Shown piece after piece: positions 45,983 to 58,533 of a DNA stretch of 64,000 nt; the stretch's first letter is position 1; each line of letters starts with the position of its first letter. The notes below the pieces were generated by a model. The model saw only the letters and a list, made by a program, of their open reading frames with translations, was not told the DNA's origin and did no database searches. The translations under genes were made by a program, and so were the position numbers. The stretch is from Corylus avellana (lineage: Eukaryota; Streptophyta; Magnoliopsida; Fagales; Betulaceae), in the NCBI RefSeq assembly GCF_901000735.1, contig NC_081542.1, positions 19,111,093 to 19,175,092 on the forward strand. Reading direction: 5' to 3'.

Positions 45983-48900
45983 ATGGCAGCCAAAGTCTCA
46001 TCAATTTTCATATACCCAATAAAGTCATGTCGTGGAATTTCTGTTCGTCAAGCGCCCATCACTCCCACTGGTAAATCACCATGATCCACTTCTTCAAATT
46101 TTTCTTTTTTGTTCCTTTTGCAGTTCTTCCACCATTGTTTCTTTGACCCATTTGATTGTTCTCTCTGTTTTCTTGAAGTATTCTCACCCTGAACATTAAT
46201 TAGTGTGTATTACACTTTATCAGCTTCTGGGGTTTAGCGCTTTTTCTTTTTCAATTTGAAATTGAGTGATCCATTGCAAATTTTGATTGATCATCTATAA
46301 TTTGTAATGTGAATTACTGACTTGCTGAATTTTCCATGGTCAGAGCCCTTTTGATTGCAGAGAGCTTTTATAATTGTTCAATTGATCGGAGGAAAACATA
46401 ACAAAGATTTTGGAACTTCAGAATTTTTAAAAAAAATTAAAAATTAGAACGCAGAAATTATGTATAGAAGTAATAGAAGCAGTGCATGTAAGTATATGCA
46501 ATTATCTTTTTGTTATCGATATCTTGAAGAAATTTCTAAGTTTTGCATATAATTTGGATCATCCATTATATTCCTTTCGTTGACTTAATCTTTTATGTGG
46601 TTTATGCAAATGCTAATACACGTATCTTAAAAGAGTCAGATGGAATTCAATATTTTTTTGGCTTTTTTTTTTCACAGTGAATGGTGTAGGGCTACTTCTT
46701 GTCAATGATTGATTTACTCATAAACAGTTTGAGATCATATGCATATAAACTAGACAGATTTGTGCTTTAAATTTCAAAGTCTGAATGAATGAAATTTTCA
46801 TTAACCAACAAAAAAACAACACACTCTTGCAAATCAGCTAGAACTCCAGGAAACAAGAAGCCTCCTGATAACTCAGCTATACAAAACCTTACAGACTCAA
46901 AAAACAGACTCTTACAACCAAAATGGCCTTTACCATATAACTACTTGCACAAAACAGCAGTATCTATAAAGCAACTATATCAATTACACTCTTAAAAAAA
47001 AAAAAGAAAAAAAACCAAAATCCACCAGCAAAAGAAATCTATACAACCAAAGATTCTCAACAACACCAGCAGACCTTCAACTTCTGCAGAAGTTGTGACC
47101 AGCAGTCTACTATAGAAGCCACTTTGACTCTGCCAATGTCTCTTCTATAAAATTACTTTAGAGTTGCGCATCAAAAAAATAAAAAACTTTTTTCAGTTAG
47201 ACCTGATTGCCTTTTTATTTTTTTTTGGTGCTTGATATTGCAGGATTTCGATGGGATCGGCAATGGCTAGTTGTAAATAGCAAAGGGAGGGCATATACTC
47301 AGAGAGTTGAACCAAAGCTTGCTTTGGTTGAGGTGGAGTTGCCAAATGAGGCCTTTTCAGAGGGTTGGGAACCTACCAAAAGCTCATACATGGGTAAATT
47401 CTTTGTTCTTCATTTATATTGTCTTCTGAACTAAATTCTTTGAAATTATGGTGGTTGCCTCATCTCAGGTACCAGGCTAAGCCCTACATTGATTTTTTTT
47501 TTTTTTTCACAACAGGAGAGTGTTTATTTTTATCATAAAAGAAAATAATAAATAAATAAATAAAACAGAAGAGATTCATTGTCGACTGTTAAATTATCAA
47601 ATTGATGTATGTTTCTCTGATAACTATATGTGTGTGTGTGTGTGTGTATTCTTGGCCAGACTGTTTATATAGAGTTTACTAGCTGATTTTGAGATGAAAC
47701 CTTAATTCTTTCTTTTTGATCTGGAAAATTTATGTGTGATCAAAAGATAAATTCTTAATTGCTCATTCATGTGCTAAATTATGATGTTCAATAGCTTTTC
47801 TTACCTGGTGGTATACATCCATCACCATCAGTAACTAAGCTCACATATCCTATGGTCATTTTTCCCTTATATTTCATGAAATTTTCATAAAAGGAAGTAT
47901 GATTTCATAGCCTATGCTAGTAGGTATGATGAGGTCGATTATGGAGTAGTGATTTTAATGGTCTGTGCTAGTTGGTCTCAATATTCTAGATTTTAAGTTG
48001 AAAGGTGGCTTAGGCCTTATAACATTTCTCTCAACAATTATTTTATATGTCCAACATCTTTCCCCTTTCATTGCACATAAAATATTTGAATTTCTTTATC
48101 TTTTTGCTTCTTCATTATAATTTACCACTCATTTGTCTTTCAGTCTTAAAAGCACCTGGGATGAATGTGCTAAAGGTTTCTCTCAGTAGACCACGAGAAA
48201 GAGTAGATGGAGTCTCAGTCTGGGAATGGTCGGGCTCTGCATTGGATGAAGGAGATGAAGCATCACAATGGTTTTCAAATTATCTTGGGAAGCCCAGTCG
48301 GCTAGTTCGTTTTAATAGCGGTAGGGCTTGATCTTTGTACATTTTAAAAGAGGAGGACATTGTGCCCACTAATTCAGGTTACCAATGATAAAGCAAAATT
48401 ATTTTGGATGGGGGGCGCTGAAAATAAAAAGTTCTTGAATTGAAGGATGAATGGGCATTTGCAGGCCCATGTTATGGCATTGTAACACACACACACACAC
48501 ACTGACACACACACATGTACACATGGTAGACAAATGCATACATAACAAAAGCAGGAAGAAGAAAAAAAGGGGTAAATACATATTTCCAAACTCAATAACA
48601 ACTGATGTGTCCCAACTCCCCTATGATTAGTTACATGTTTTCCTTTTTTTGTTACATCTTCTATTTTGTTATATGTTTTTCTTTACACTCTTGCCATGGA
48701 AGCCTCCACAGAGGATTTCCAATCATTCTGGGCATCTGGGATGACTCTTCCTTTCTTATTTATACTTCTTATATTTACTTCTATTTTCATCATGGATTCT
48801 ATCATTTTCTAATGCAGCTTCCGAGACAAGGCCTGTGGAACCTGGGTATGCTCCTGGACACAGTATCTTGTTCAATGACATGTATCCATACTTGCTATTA

Positions 48901-50829
48901 TCTCAGGTTGGTCCAATTGAGAAATGAAAGCCAAGTTTTCCTGGCTTTTAGACAGAATCTTAAAGGTTGATATCAACATATCTTTTACAGGGATCAATGG
49001 ATGGACTAAATAAGCTTCTCAAGGAGCCCATATCAGCTAACCGTTTCAGACCCAAGTATCCACTCTTTTATCATCTCTTTATTTTGAATATGGATCTCCA
49101 GCAATTTGGTGTTCGGACTGCTAGCAATTTGGGAAACAAATGTGAAAGAACTAATATGAAACCCCTTGCTTGCAAAGGTGGGGGAACAACCCAAAATTTG
49201 TTTGGGCAAGTGGGCCCCATATTAGCTTTCTTACATTTACTACCTGAATTACTAGGAATTCGGATAACAAGATTTATGGGGACCTCTATCCATTTATTTC
49301 ATCCATGTACTCTGCACTGTTTGGTGTTGGAACCAAGCCCTTCTATAAGAGCCAACACTAATAACTAAACATGACCAAAATGTTGACGGATTTCTCTCAT
49401 GAACACTACTTATGGGTCTTAGAAAATGTTTTACTTGCATTTTTCAGCATCCTGGTTGATGGTTGTGAACCATTTGCTGAAGACTTGTGGACAGAGATCA
49501 AGATAAACAAATTCACTTTTCAGGGTGTCAAGCTATGCTCCCGCTGTAAGGTAAGACCAATCTCTCTTCATTTTCTGCCTATCGAATGAAAGTCAAATTA
49601 TTTTCCATAAAGAGAATTTATGTTGAAAGAAAGTATTTGCAGAATTGATTTGGCCAGGATAAATTTTCCTGCTGTGTTGCATTCAATATAAACACAGTAA
49701 ACTGTACAATGATAACTTCGAGTATATGTGCAGTTAGTTACAACTGAAACTATTACAATTCAATCTAAAGATAAATAATACAGCAGATATAATAACTTTG
49801 TTACCCTAGCTAACGGCTGAGACTGATCCTTTGTCAATGAGCATTTGAATATTCCCTTCATCTTCTTATTGAAAACTCCTGTGTGATATCAAGATCTGCA
49901 GCAACTGCTATATCAGTAGAAACAGAGCGTTCGCGAGTCTTCGTGTTCTTTTCGGAGTTGAACAGATTGCCAGCTACATGAACTTCCTGTCTGAGCACTA
50001 GATGAGTTGTTGGCTTAGCTGCTGATACTCTAACAACATGTGTTGCGCGTGTTTTCATTTTACCAATGTGACGTACAAATATCTTCACTTTATGGTAGGT
50101 AGCTTGCAATGAAAAATGTTATCAGCCACTTGGTATGACTAACTATTGAAGATAAAATTTAAAGCTTGCAGTTGAGCTCAAAGGTGAAGCATGAGTGCCT
50201 TCTCCAGCACCAGAGTTGAACAGGTTGAACATGTTTAGTGGCGATGAAATCGATCCTCTGCTGGATACCATCCTCACTTTAAACCAACTAAGTCATTTAG
50301 TTTTGCAAAACTTTTGACATTTCATTATAAGTTCCAATATCTGACCACCCTAAAATTTCTACATGTACATATCCTTATCATTGGGTCCTGATATATTATT
50401 TGCAGCTGTTCGTCTATTACATATGGGCTTCCCATTAGAGCTGTGTATATCAGCTCTTTGACTGTGTTATATCTTCCAATCTTTACAAAGAGCTTCTGTA
50501 TATTTTAGGTCCCTACAATCAACCAAGAAACTGGAATTGCAGGCCCTGAGCTGAATGACACTCTTAAGAAAATCCGGTCAGACAAGGTTTTGCGACCGAC
50601 CCAGAAACAGCAAGGAAAGGTGAGTCCTGAATCCTTAACTACCAAACAATTTTATTCTCTCCGTTCAAATGATTAACAGATAACACTTTAAATGGTTCTG
50701 CAGGTCTACTTTGGTCAGAATTTAGTCTGGAAGGACTCTCGTACCCAAGGGAAGGGAGAGTTCCTTAAAGTGGGAGATCCTATTTATATCCTCAAAAAGG
50801 TTTCCTCTGCTAATGAAGCAGCAGCTTGA
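45983..50829 (+). CDS. mARC: mARC-type MOSC-domain molybdenum protein, eight exons
   Basis: Exons: 45983-46070, 47244-47393, 48144-48320, 48818-48906, 48991-49055, 49448-49550, 50509-50619, 50704-50829. All have GT/AG borders and join in frame to 909 bases, a 302-residue protein. The N-terminal MOSC_N part starts IFIYPIKSCRGIS; the MOSC domain follows, with LCSRCKVPTIN near residue 220. The second cysteine of that motif coordinates molybdenum in this family. The C-terminus (GDPIYILKK) is also typical. mARC enzymes reduce N-hydroxylated compounds, and in algae nitrite to nitric oxide, taking electrons from cytochrome b5. No clear mitochondrial presequence is visible. A fragment is present in block 1. 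Confidence 0.88.
46783..47170 (-). mobile_element. LINE-like 3' end in mARC intron 1
   Basis: Read on the minus strand, the stretch ends in TTGGTTAATGAAAATTTC and then ATTCATTC, a common ending of plant L1-type LINE 3' regions. It is not found in the block 1 copy of the same intron, although that copy is itself deleted from 24530. I cannot see coding sequence. Confidence 0.4.
49551..50508. other. mARC intron 6, with an antisense frame of unknown origin
   Basis: The intron holds a minus-strand frame at 49858-50109 (83 codons, with KTRATHVVRVSAAKPTTH) and a further open stretch near 50185-50280. They might be pieces of a processed gene copy, but I do not recognise the family. Confidence 0.25.
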
Positions 50830-51306
50830 ACTCTTTAGAATGTCTACCTTTTTCTGTCTTCTAGACAGAATATCTGCCTTTATTACTAATGTTTTATAGA
50901 TGATAAGACCTGCTGTGTAGCATACCATTACAGAATAAGAAATGGGTAGCTTGCTAGTGTGTGGTGTCATGTCGTTTGTCCTATATTTTAATATATAATT
51001 TTGTAATGTTAGAAACTACATTTTTATTTAACCTTGCTAACGTGTAATGCCAATCAGCCCTTGCACTTCTTTTTTTTTCAGAAAAAAAAAAAAAAATACA
51101 ATTGCTCAGGGGCATACGCCAGAAAAACTGCTTCAACCCTTAAATCAATTGTACAATTGTCTAAAAGAACTGCTACTTTATCATTCTCACCAAACTCATA
51201 GTTCATAAGAAAAGATTAACCATACCTAGTAGCAAGGGGGCTAAGGGGAGCCAATTGTCGAACATTTCCTTCATATTTCATGGTGCTTGCGTCTTTTCGA
51301 GTCCTT

Positions 51307-52084
51307 TTAGTACCTTTTTGTGAGCCGGATCCTTTCCCATGAAGAAGTTTCGTGTCGCACAACATTTACTTCATTGAGTAAAACTAGACTTTCTATGCAT
51401 GTATTCATACTAAGCAATAAATTATATAGTTTTTTAATTTCAAGACTAACAAACCTATTGGTCTTGAGATCATATAAGAACATCTCTTTACTACTTGTCA
51501 CAATTAGAATCTCGTTTTTGTTCCTAAAACTCAATGTCTCCCCCAACCATTCCCAATCCCTTAAATCAGTAGTATATTGTTTAGTCCAAGACTATTTCGC
51601 CATATTCTTTCATCGACCAAATGCAACAACCATCATATTGCTGACCCAAATGGTAATCAACCAAAGGGTCATTTCCTATTGGGTTATTTTGTATCAAAGA
51701 GAGCAATCCATCAGAAACCACAAGAGAATAGGTTCGCGATGGCAGATTAGCTAGAACATTCGGAAGCTTCATCACTCGAAATTCCTCATCACACATATGA
51801 AACAACAGGATCACCATCTTTCCATACTCCAAGAACCCCCTATATCTGTTTGTATGCCCAACCCAATGGCTAGCCCCATTCATGAAAACCTGCCCCAAAT
51901 TTCTCTCAAGTTTAGAAGAGTGAAAGTCGTCGTTGGCACGATATGGAATTCCCTTTCTGTAAATATGTGTATACATCATTCTCAGCGCCTTGTAATCATT
52001 ACAGTTGTTGGTGCTCTCGTTGTGTTTGATGTGCATGGAAATAAAAGCAGTGCTACTGATTAAAGACATCCACGAACGTAACAC
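51307..52084 (-). pseudogene. F-box-associated (FBA) protein pseudogene
   Basis: Two minus-strand frames, 51581-52084 and 51307-51546, form one product across a frameshift near 51585. It starts inside the end of an F-box (SWMSLISSTAFISMH) and continues with FBA-domain features: FMNGASHWVG, LLFHMCDEEFRVMKLP, LVVSDGLLSLI, and later LSFRNKNEILIVTSS with MFLYDLKTNR. The F-box itself is missing. Intact members recruit substrates to SCF ubiquitin ligases. It lies between mARC and PPR in block 3. Confidence 0.7.
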
Positions 52085-52941
52085 TAGTTATTGTGTTTTT
52101 GTGATATCCGAAACCACTTGAAATGGGCCAGAAATAGTTCAAAAGGGAGGCCTGTGAGAAATATTACCCGGATAAATAAGAAATAGGATCTTCTCTATTT
52201 TAAATCAACTACATAATATCCGATTAGTTATAGTAGATGGATAACTAGCTAGACATTATCTAGATCATTTAAAATGGAGAGAATCTTGTTCCGATAAATT
52301 AAGGGTGAAAATTCGTGTTTACGTGTTGGGTTCGGGTCATATTGAGTATGAGTATAAGATTATGTAAGTTAATTTTAATTCGACTCATTTAATTATACGT
52401 GTCAAACATTCTAATTATAACCTTTTAATTTTGTACTGGGTTCGTATTAAGTTCACGGGTCATGTTAAATATTGTCTGTCATTATGCTGTGTGTTGAGTT
52501 CATGGGTCATAAGTTATGTTGAAATATGAATATAAGACTATATATATCAATGCTAATCTAACATATTTAATCAAATGAGTCAAACTCTTTCGATTATAGT
52601 TGTGTTGAATTTATTTTAGATTTGTTAAAAATTACCTAACGCACTTTGGTACTTGCAAGTTGCAACCCCATCGTTAAAAACTCTGTTGTAAAAACAGCGC
52701 TAAAAAAATGGAATGGTAAAACTAATGCTCGTAACAAAGAAATGTATCCAATGAATTGACTCGGTGGGTCTCAGCAAGAAATTTTGTGTGAGCGATTATT
52801 TCCCTCTGTTTTCTTCTTATAGAGGTTGAGCTCTCTCAAAATCTCGCAAAACCCATCTCCGATTTTCATCTATTATTGTTTCTTTTCAACTAAATCAAGC
52901 TTGGATATATATACAAATATAGCTTCAATCCAATAATACCC

Positions 52942-54939
52942 ATGACAAAATGCTCAACATTTCGCAGAGAGCTCCTCTGCAACTCTATCAGGAGAGTCCT
53001 CAAGCTGGGCATCTCTTCAATCCCATGTAAGTTCCCTGCTCTGCTTCACTCTCACTCTCACTTTCACTTTTCAGTTCTCACCGTTCCATCAAACAAAGCC
53101 CCTGAAACTGAAAATAATGGTGAAACTGAGCCCCCAATACCTGATGAAATCTTCAAGTCGAGTCCCAAATTGGGTTCTTACAAGTTGGGTGATTCCACTT
53201 TCTATTCACTCATTGAGAACTATGCCGACTCTGGTGATTTTCGGTCGTTAGAGAAGGTTTTAGATCGAATGAAACGCGAAAACCGAAGGTTTATTGAGAA
53301 AAGTTTTGTTGTTATGTTTAGAGCTTATGGGAAAGCTCATTTACCCGAAAAAGCTGTTGAATTGTTTGATAGAATGGTGTGTGAGTTTCAATGTAGGAGG
53401 ACTGTGAGGTCGTTTAACTCTGTGCTTAATGTTATTATACAAGAAGGTTGTTTTTCTCGGGCATTAGAGTTTCATTCGCATATTGTGGGTAGTGGGAATG
53501 AGAATATTTCACCCAATGTGCTTACTTTCAATTTGGTTATAAAGGCTTTGTGTAAGTTGGGATTGGTTAATAGAGCAGTTGAGATGTTTAGAGAAATGCC
53601 GGTTAGGAAATGCATTCCCGATGTGTTCACGTTTAGTACATTGATGGACGGGTTGTGCAGGGAGAATAGGATTGACGAGGCAGTTTCACTGTTGGATGAG
53701 ATGCAAATTGAGGGGTGTTTCCCGAATGCTGCAACATTTAACGTTTTGATCAACGCTATGTGCAAGAAGGGTGACTTGGCACGTGCTGCAAAGCTCGTTG
53801 ATAATATGTTTCTCAAAGGGTGCGTTCCTAATGAAGTGACTTATAACACCCTCATCCATGGTTTGTGCCTCAAGGGCAAGTTGGAGAAGGCAGTGAGTCT
53901 ATTGGATAGAATGGTATCGAGTAAATGTGTGCCTAACGATGTCACATATGGAACACTCATCAATGGGCTTGTCAAGCAAGGAAGAACTGTTGATGGTGCT
54001 CATGTGCTGATCTCTATGAAGGAGAGAGGGCATTGTGCAAATGAGTATGTTTATTCAGCCCTTGTTAGTGGGTTGTTTAGGGAGGGAAAGACTGAAGAGG
54101 CAATGAAATTGTGGAAGGAGATGACGGAAAGGGGATGTAAACCCAATACTGTTGTTTATAGTGCTCTTATAGATGGTCTGTGCCGAGAAGGAAAGCTGGA
54201 TGAAGCAAAAGAAGTTCTCTCTGAGATGATGAATGAGGGTTGCATGCCCAATGCTTTCACTTATAGCTCCTTAATGAAGGGGTTTTTCCAAACGGGTGAT
54301 AGCCTTAAAGCAATTCTTGTGTGGAAAGAGATGGCAGAGAATAACTGTACCCATAATGAGGTTTGTTACAGTGTACTTATTCATGGCTTATGTGAGGATG
54401 GGAAGCTTAGGGATGCCTTGATGATGTGGAAGCAGATGTTGGGCAAGGGATTTAAACCTGATGTTGTGGCTTACAGTTCAATGATTCATGGGCTTTGCAA
54501 TGCGGGCTTGGTAGAGCAGGGTTTGAAACTTTTCAATGATATGCTTTGTCAAGAGCCTGAATCGCAACCAGATGTGATCACTTATAACATAATTTTCAAT
54601 GGTTTGTGCAAGCAGAGTAACATCTCCCATGCCATTGATCTTCTAAATAGTATGCTGGATCAGGGTTGTGATCCTGACTTAGTTACATGCAATATTTTTC
54701 TGAGAACTTTAAGAGAAAAGGTACACCCACCTCAAGATGGGAGGGAGTTTTTAGACGAGCTTGCAGCCCGGCTGTTTAAGCGGCATAGAATTTTAGGTGC
54801 TACCAGAATTGTAGATGTGATGTTGCAAAAGTTTCTGCCTCCTAAAGCCTCTACTTGGGCAAGAGTTGTTCAAGAGCTTTGCAAACCTAAGAAAATTCAA
54901 GCTGCCATTGACAAGTGTTGGAGCAGCCTATACTGCTGA
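52942..54939 (+). CDS. EMB1025: P-class pentatricopeptide repeat protein (EMB1025-like), 665 aa
   Basis: A single-exon gene. Its sequence closely follows what I know of Arabidopsis At4g20090 (EMB1025), including the order of repeats and the C-terminal KPKKIQAAIDKCW. The first 50 residues are rich in arginine, serine and histidine and fit an organelle presequence. P-type 35-residue repeats run from about residue 84 to about 577; a clear unit starts DVFTFSTLMDGLCRENRIDE near residue 226. PPR proteins bind organelle RNA through their repeats and act in processing, stability or splicing; loss of EMB1025 in Arabidopsis arrests embryos. It faces CAT tail to tail. A dead copy lies at 24531-25650, so this is probably the only working copy here. 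Confidence 0.88.
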   Translation: MTKCSTFRRELLCNSIRRVLKLGISSIPCKFPALLHSHSHFHFSVLTVPSNKAPETENNGETEPPIPDEIFKSSPKLGSYKLGDSTFYSLIENYADSGDFRSLEKVLDRMKRENRRFIEKSFVVMFRAYGKAHLPEKAVELFDRMVCEFQCRRTVRSFNSVLNVIIQEGCFSRALEFHSHIVGSGNENISPNVLTFNLVIKALCKLGLVNRAVEMFREMPVRKCIPDVFTFSTLMDGLCRENRIDEAVSLLDEMQIEGCFPNAATFNVLINAMCKKGDLARAAKLVDNMFLKGCVPNEVTYNTLIHGLCLKGKLEKAVSLLDRMVSSKCVPNDVTYGTLINGLVKQGRTVDGAHVLISMKERGHCANEYVYSALVSGLFREGKTEEAMKLWKEMTERGCKPNTVVYSALIDGLCREGKLDEAKEVLSEMMNEGCMPNAFTYSSLMKGFFQTGDSLKAILVWKEMAENNCTHNEVCYSVLIHGLCEDGKLRDALMMWKQMLGKGFKPDVVAYSSMIHGLCNAGLVEQGLKLFNDMLCQEPESQPDVITYNIIFNGLCKQSNISHAIDLLNSMLDQGCDPDLVTCNIFLRTLREKVHPPQDGREFLDELAARLFKRHRILGATRIVDVMLQKFLPPKASTWARVVQELCKPKKIQAAIDKCWSSLYC

Positions 54940-57900
54940 TGTCTGAAGTAAGTCTTTTTTTTTTCTTTTCCTATTATTGTCTTGCCCTTCAAAGTTTAGT
55001 TAGACTGTTGACTACAACTACTTCTAAAATATGATTTTGAAGTTATCTTTAAGAATGACGCTGCATATGTTTGTAGTTATCTTTAATCATTTGCATAATT
55101 GCATTTGCTTTTATTTTAGTTGCGTAATCCACTTTCCTTGTTGTAAGACTTTACTTCACAAACCATTTGGAAATTGTGGAGGATATGAAATATGAACCGC
55201 TGCGTCGTAATATCTAGACATCAGAGGATACTAGCAGTAATCCAATGAAGGTATATTGATAGTAGTCTTCACATAGATACATGCATATATACACACCTGC
55301 TACTTTCCAAGACTGTTTGGAATCAATTTCTCTCATAAAACAAATTGGTTAATTAATAAACTTGATATTGATGAATGATATGAGATGTTCTTCCCTTTAA
55401 AGTAGGCAAGGACAATATTAGTTTAATGCTTTCTCCAACACATGCACCCTAACAAAGAAATAGCTTAGTGATTAAGTGGGCTGTGCTTTTGTTCAACAAG
55501 AAGGAGAATTATAGAACAAGAGTGAATTTTAGCTGGGGACTAGTTTGTCTCTAATCATGCTATGAAAAATGGTTTCCAAGGGTTTAGAGAATGAGTTTGG
55601 ATGAGAATATGCTACTTGCTTTGAAGCCGTATCTTAAGTCACAAAGTGCAAAGGAATCTGCACCAAATGTATTTTGGATTTCTTAATTGATAAAAACACT
55701 AGAAAGTCATTGAAAATTAACTGCTATATCACTTCATCTATTTTCTAAAAGAAGGTATTTTCTGTTGTTGCTTCATATTTATTAAGTCGAGAATATTAGA
55801 TTTAAAAGACTCCCCTCTATGCTTTTTGATATATACAACATTACTTATATAAAAAAAACATTATATTCAAAAGAGAATCATGTTATTATTTTGAGCTCCT
55901 TGAGATGGTGCCTGAAGGTTGAGCCAGCTACTACTATGGATTATTGAGTTGATATAACGGTATAAGAATTCCTGATAAATCATGTATGAGCTCCAAACCC
56001 TGTCATAGAAACGTTAACTGTAATAGTTCCTATTGTTTGCTGGTAATCAATTCTACCAAAATTTTTATAATAGCTTCCTAAAAAAATGATTTAGTTATTC
56101 GGCTTCTTACATTTAGGACTTACGTCTCAACTTCTGAAATAGATGGAACCTTTTTTTAATATGGGAATCCTATCTTTTGTTCAAAATTTCAGATGAAGAA
56201 GGCTATTGAATGCTTTTTTCTTTTTTTTTTCAGTTGTGAGTCTACTAACGTAAGGTTTTTGTATTTGAAGAGCAAACATAAACAGCTAGACTTTTGAGTG
56301 TTCATATAAATGTTCAAAGCCATGAAACTGCAACCCTATATAATACTAGTATAAAATTTAGGTATTTGATTTCTCACTTGTACATGAATAGTTATACAAC
56401 ATAATATGATACAATCTGTCACTTGCTGTAACAAATTGGAGGGCCTAGACCTGTGTACAAGTAGGTGAACCCAATATTTGACATGCTAGAATGATTCAGT
56501 CTATGGGGTTTTATTATTAACATTTGCTAGTTGATAAATTTGATGTGTACTCATGCACTGTAGAAGTTTTTTATATAAATGGGATACTTGCTCCTTGTAT
56601 ATATATATATATAGGAGTGTGGCATCTGTGATGTCTGTAGGAATTCTTTTCTGTTTTATTTCTTTTTTGGTTTAGGGATGTCTGTAGAATTACATTCATC
56701 AAAAAGAAAGTGTATCTTCTGAAGTCTTTCTTGATTCAATGTTGGTGCAGCTTTACTAGAGACGATCAGACGAATAAATAGTACAGTGCTTGGAACGAAA
56801 CTGACAATAATTGTTCTTAAATCATCTAAAATAGGTAATCCTAGTCAGGTACAAGTGTAGAAGTTTTGTCTTATCTTGGGTTGAACAGATTATAGTCATT
56901 GATTTGCTTGAATCTTAGGTTTTTATGTTCATGTACTTTTTGTTTTATCTTATGACAGAATGGTGATACAATTGTAGTCACTAACTCTATGGAATATACC
57001 ATCCGTGCTTTACTTCTAAATTGAAGATTCAAGCCTTCTTGAGGTAACATTGTAGAAACTATAAGATTCAAGGAGAATTTGACTAGTGAACCATTCTGAA
57101 GGCCACATATTTTGCCTAGTAACTGAATTGGCATCACCTATTCATAAAATGAAATCTGCGGCATTAGAATCTTGAAACTTAAAATAACCAAAAATAACCT
57201 TAAGAAAATTCAGACGGAGCCAAATTCTGAACTCAGATAAGATACTATACCTAATAAAACACTGCTGCCATTCGTACAAGGCCAAGTGGGCTGGGTTTGT
57301 TAGCCTTTGGCTTAGGACTCCAAATGGGGTGTTCTCTAAACTCTGAAACAAGATCATTGCAATTAATTTGGTAAAAGTGCTATTATAGTTACTTTTATAT
57401 GATCCTGATAACCTATTTGATTTCTTCATTTTGAGATTGAAATTCAAGGTGCCATGTAATTCTTCTGCAAGGTCTTTAGGAGCCACAAAATAATAATAGA
57501 AACTAAAGCCTTAAATTTCAGAGTTTCTTTTGACAGTTGGTCTGCTCCTTTGCTTGCTTGGTTATGTTGGTTTTTATTGGTCTTTTAATTAAACAAACCA
57601 GAATTAGTAGCTAATGCGTAATGGATAATTTTGATTGCTCTTGCAACTTTAATGGTTATCTGTTACAAGATTCTAGCTTAAATGCCTCTTTTGATTGTTA
57701 GGGAGAAAGCTCTGTATCGAAGTACAGAAAAAAAGGATATGATACCTTTTTCTTTTAATTTGTTACTTCCCGTATTGATCAGGCAATGGTGTTACTTGTG
57801 ATTTCTAATTTCAGGATTTATGAGAGTAACAGATCAATTGGGTTTGCCAAAGGGCTTCATTTGATAAATACATTTTCACATCAGACCCTTGATAAGTATC

Positions 57901-58533
57901 CTCCATGCAATTCTAATCAGCATGCATCTCTCTACTAGTGTTGAGTTTCTTTAAAATATATTATGAAGTTCCATCAGCTGTTTGTTCTAGGGTAGGGTCT
58001 TATCCACAGGTTGTTTTCTTGTCCGCCATTTCCCTGTAGTTCGAGATCTCCATCTGACCTAGCACAAATAGTTGAAGTTATAGTACTGGACCAAACATTG
58101 TTTCAGGCCATTATGCTGAAATGGGGGCAACAATAAGTATCCATAGGATTCTCATCTTGGCTTGTCTGCTAAGTCCTAGATGTTGCGAGGATGCTAAAAA
58201 TCTGGTGGAGTAGGTCATAGCAGATTTTTCTGCGTAGATATTTGGTTATTCACTCTCTCTATTATTAACTTTATTTGATCAGTAAACCACCATATTCATG
58301 TCTAGAATTAACTTCATTCATTTAAATATTAAATTAGTAATGTGTCTTCCTTTCAGTACAGTGCCATGTAGTCTGTAGATATACTATGTTTATACATTTT
58401 TACATTGAGAATATTTCTTTCTGGACTTCCTATCACTATTTTCAGGCACTTCGAGCATCCTAATATGAAACACAAGTGAGAAGGAAATTTTATTAAGGCG
58501 TGGCAGACTGAAGGGTAAAGAATTACAGTAATT
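54940..58533. other. Intergenic region between PPR and CAT
   Basis: The 3.6 kb contain no gene I can support. Two minus-strand frames (56871-57137 and 57142-57486) are open but show no recognisable domain. Most of the region is absent from block 1, where a deletion joins the PPR interior to sequence matching about 58320. Confidence 0.45.

Noticed and set aside
56871..57486. Two adjacent minus-strand open frames of 88 and 114 codons
   Set aside because: No recognisable domain, no splice logic joining them, and no start context; probably chance.
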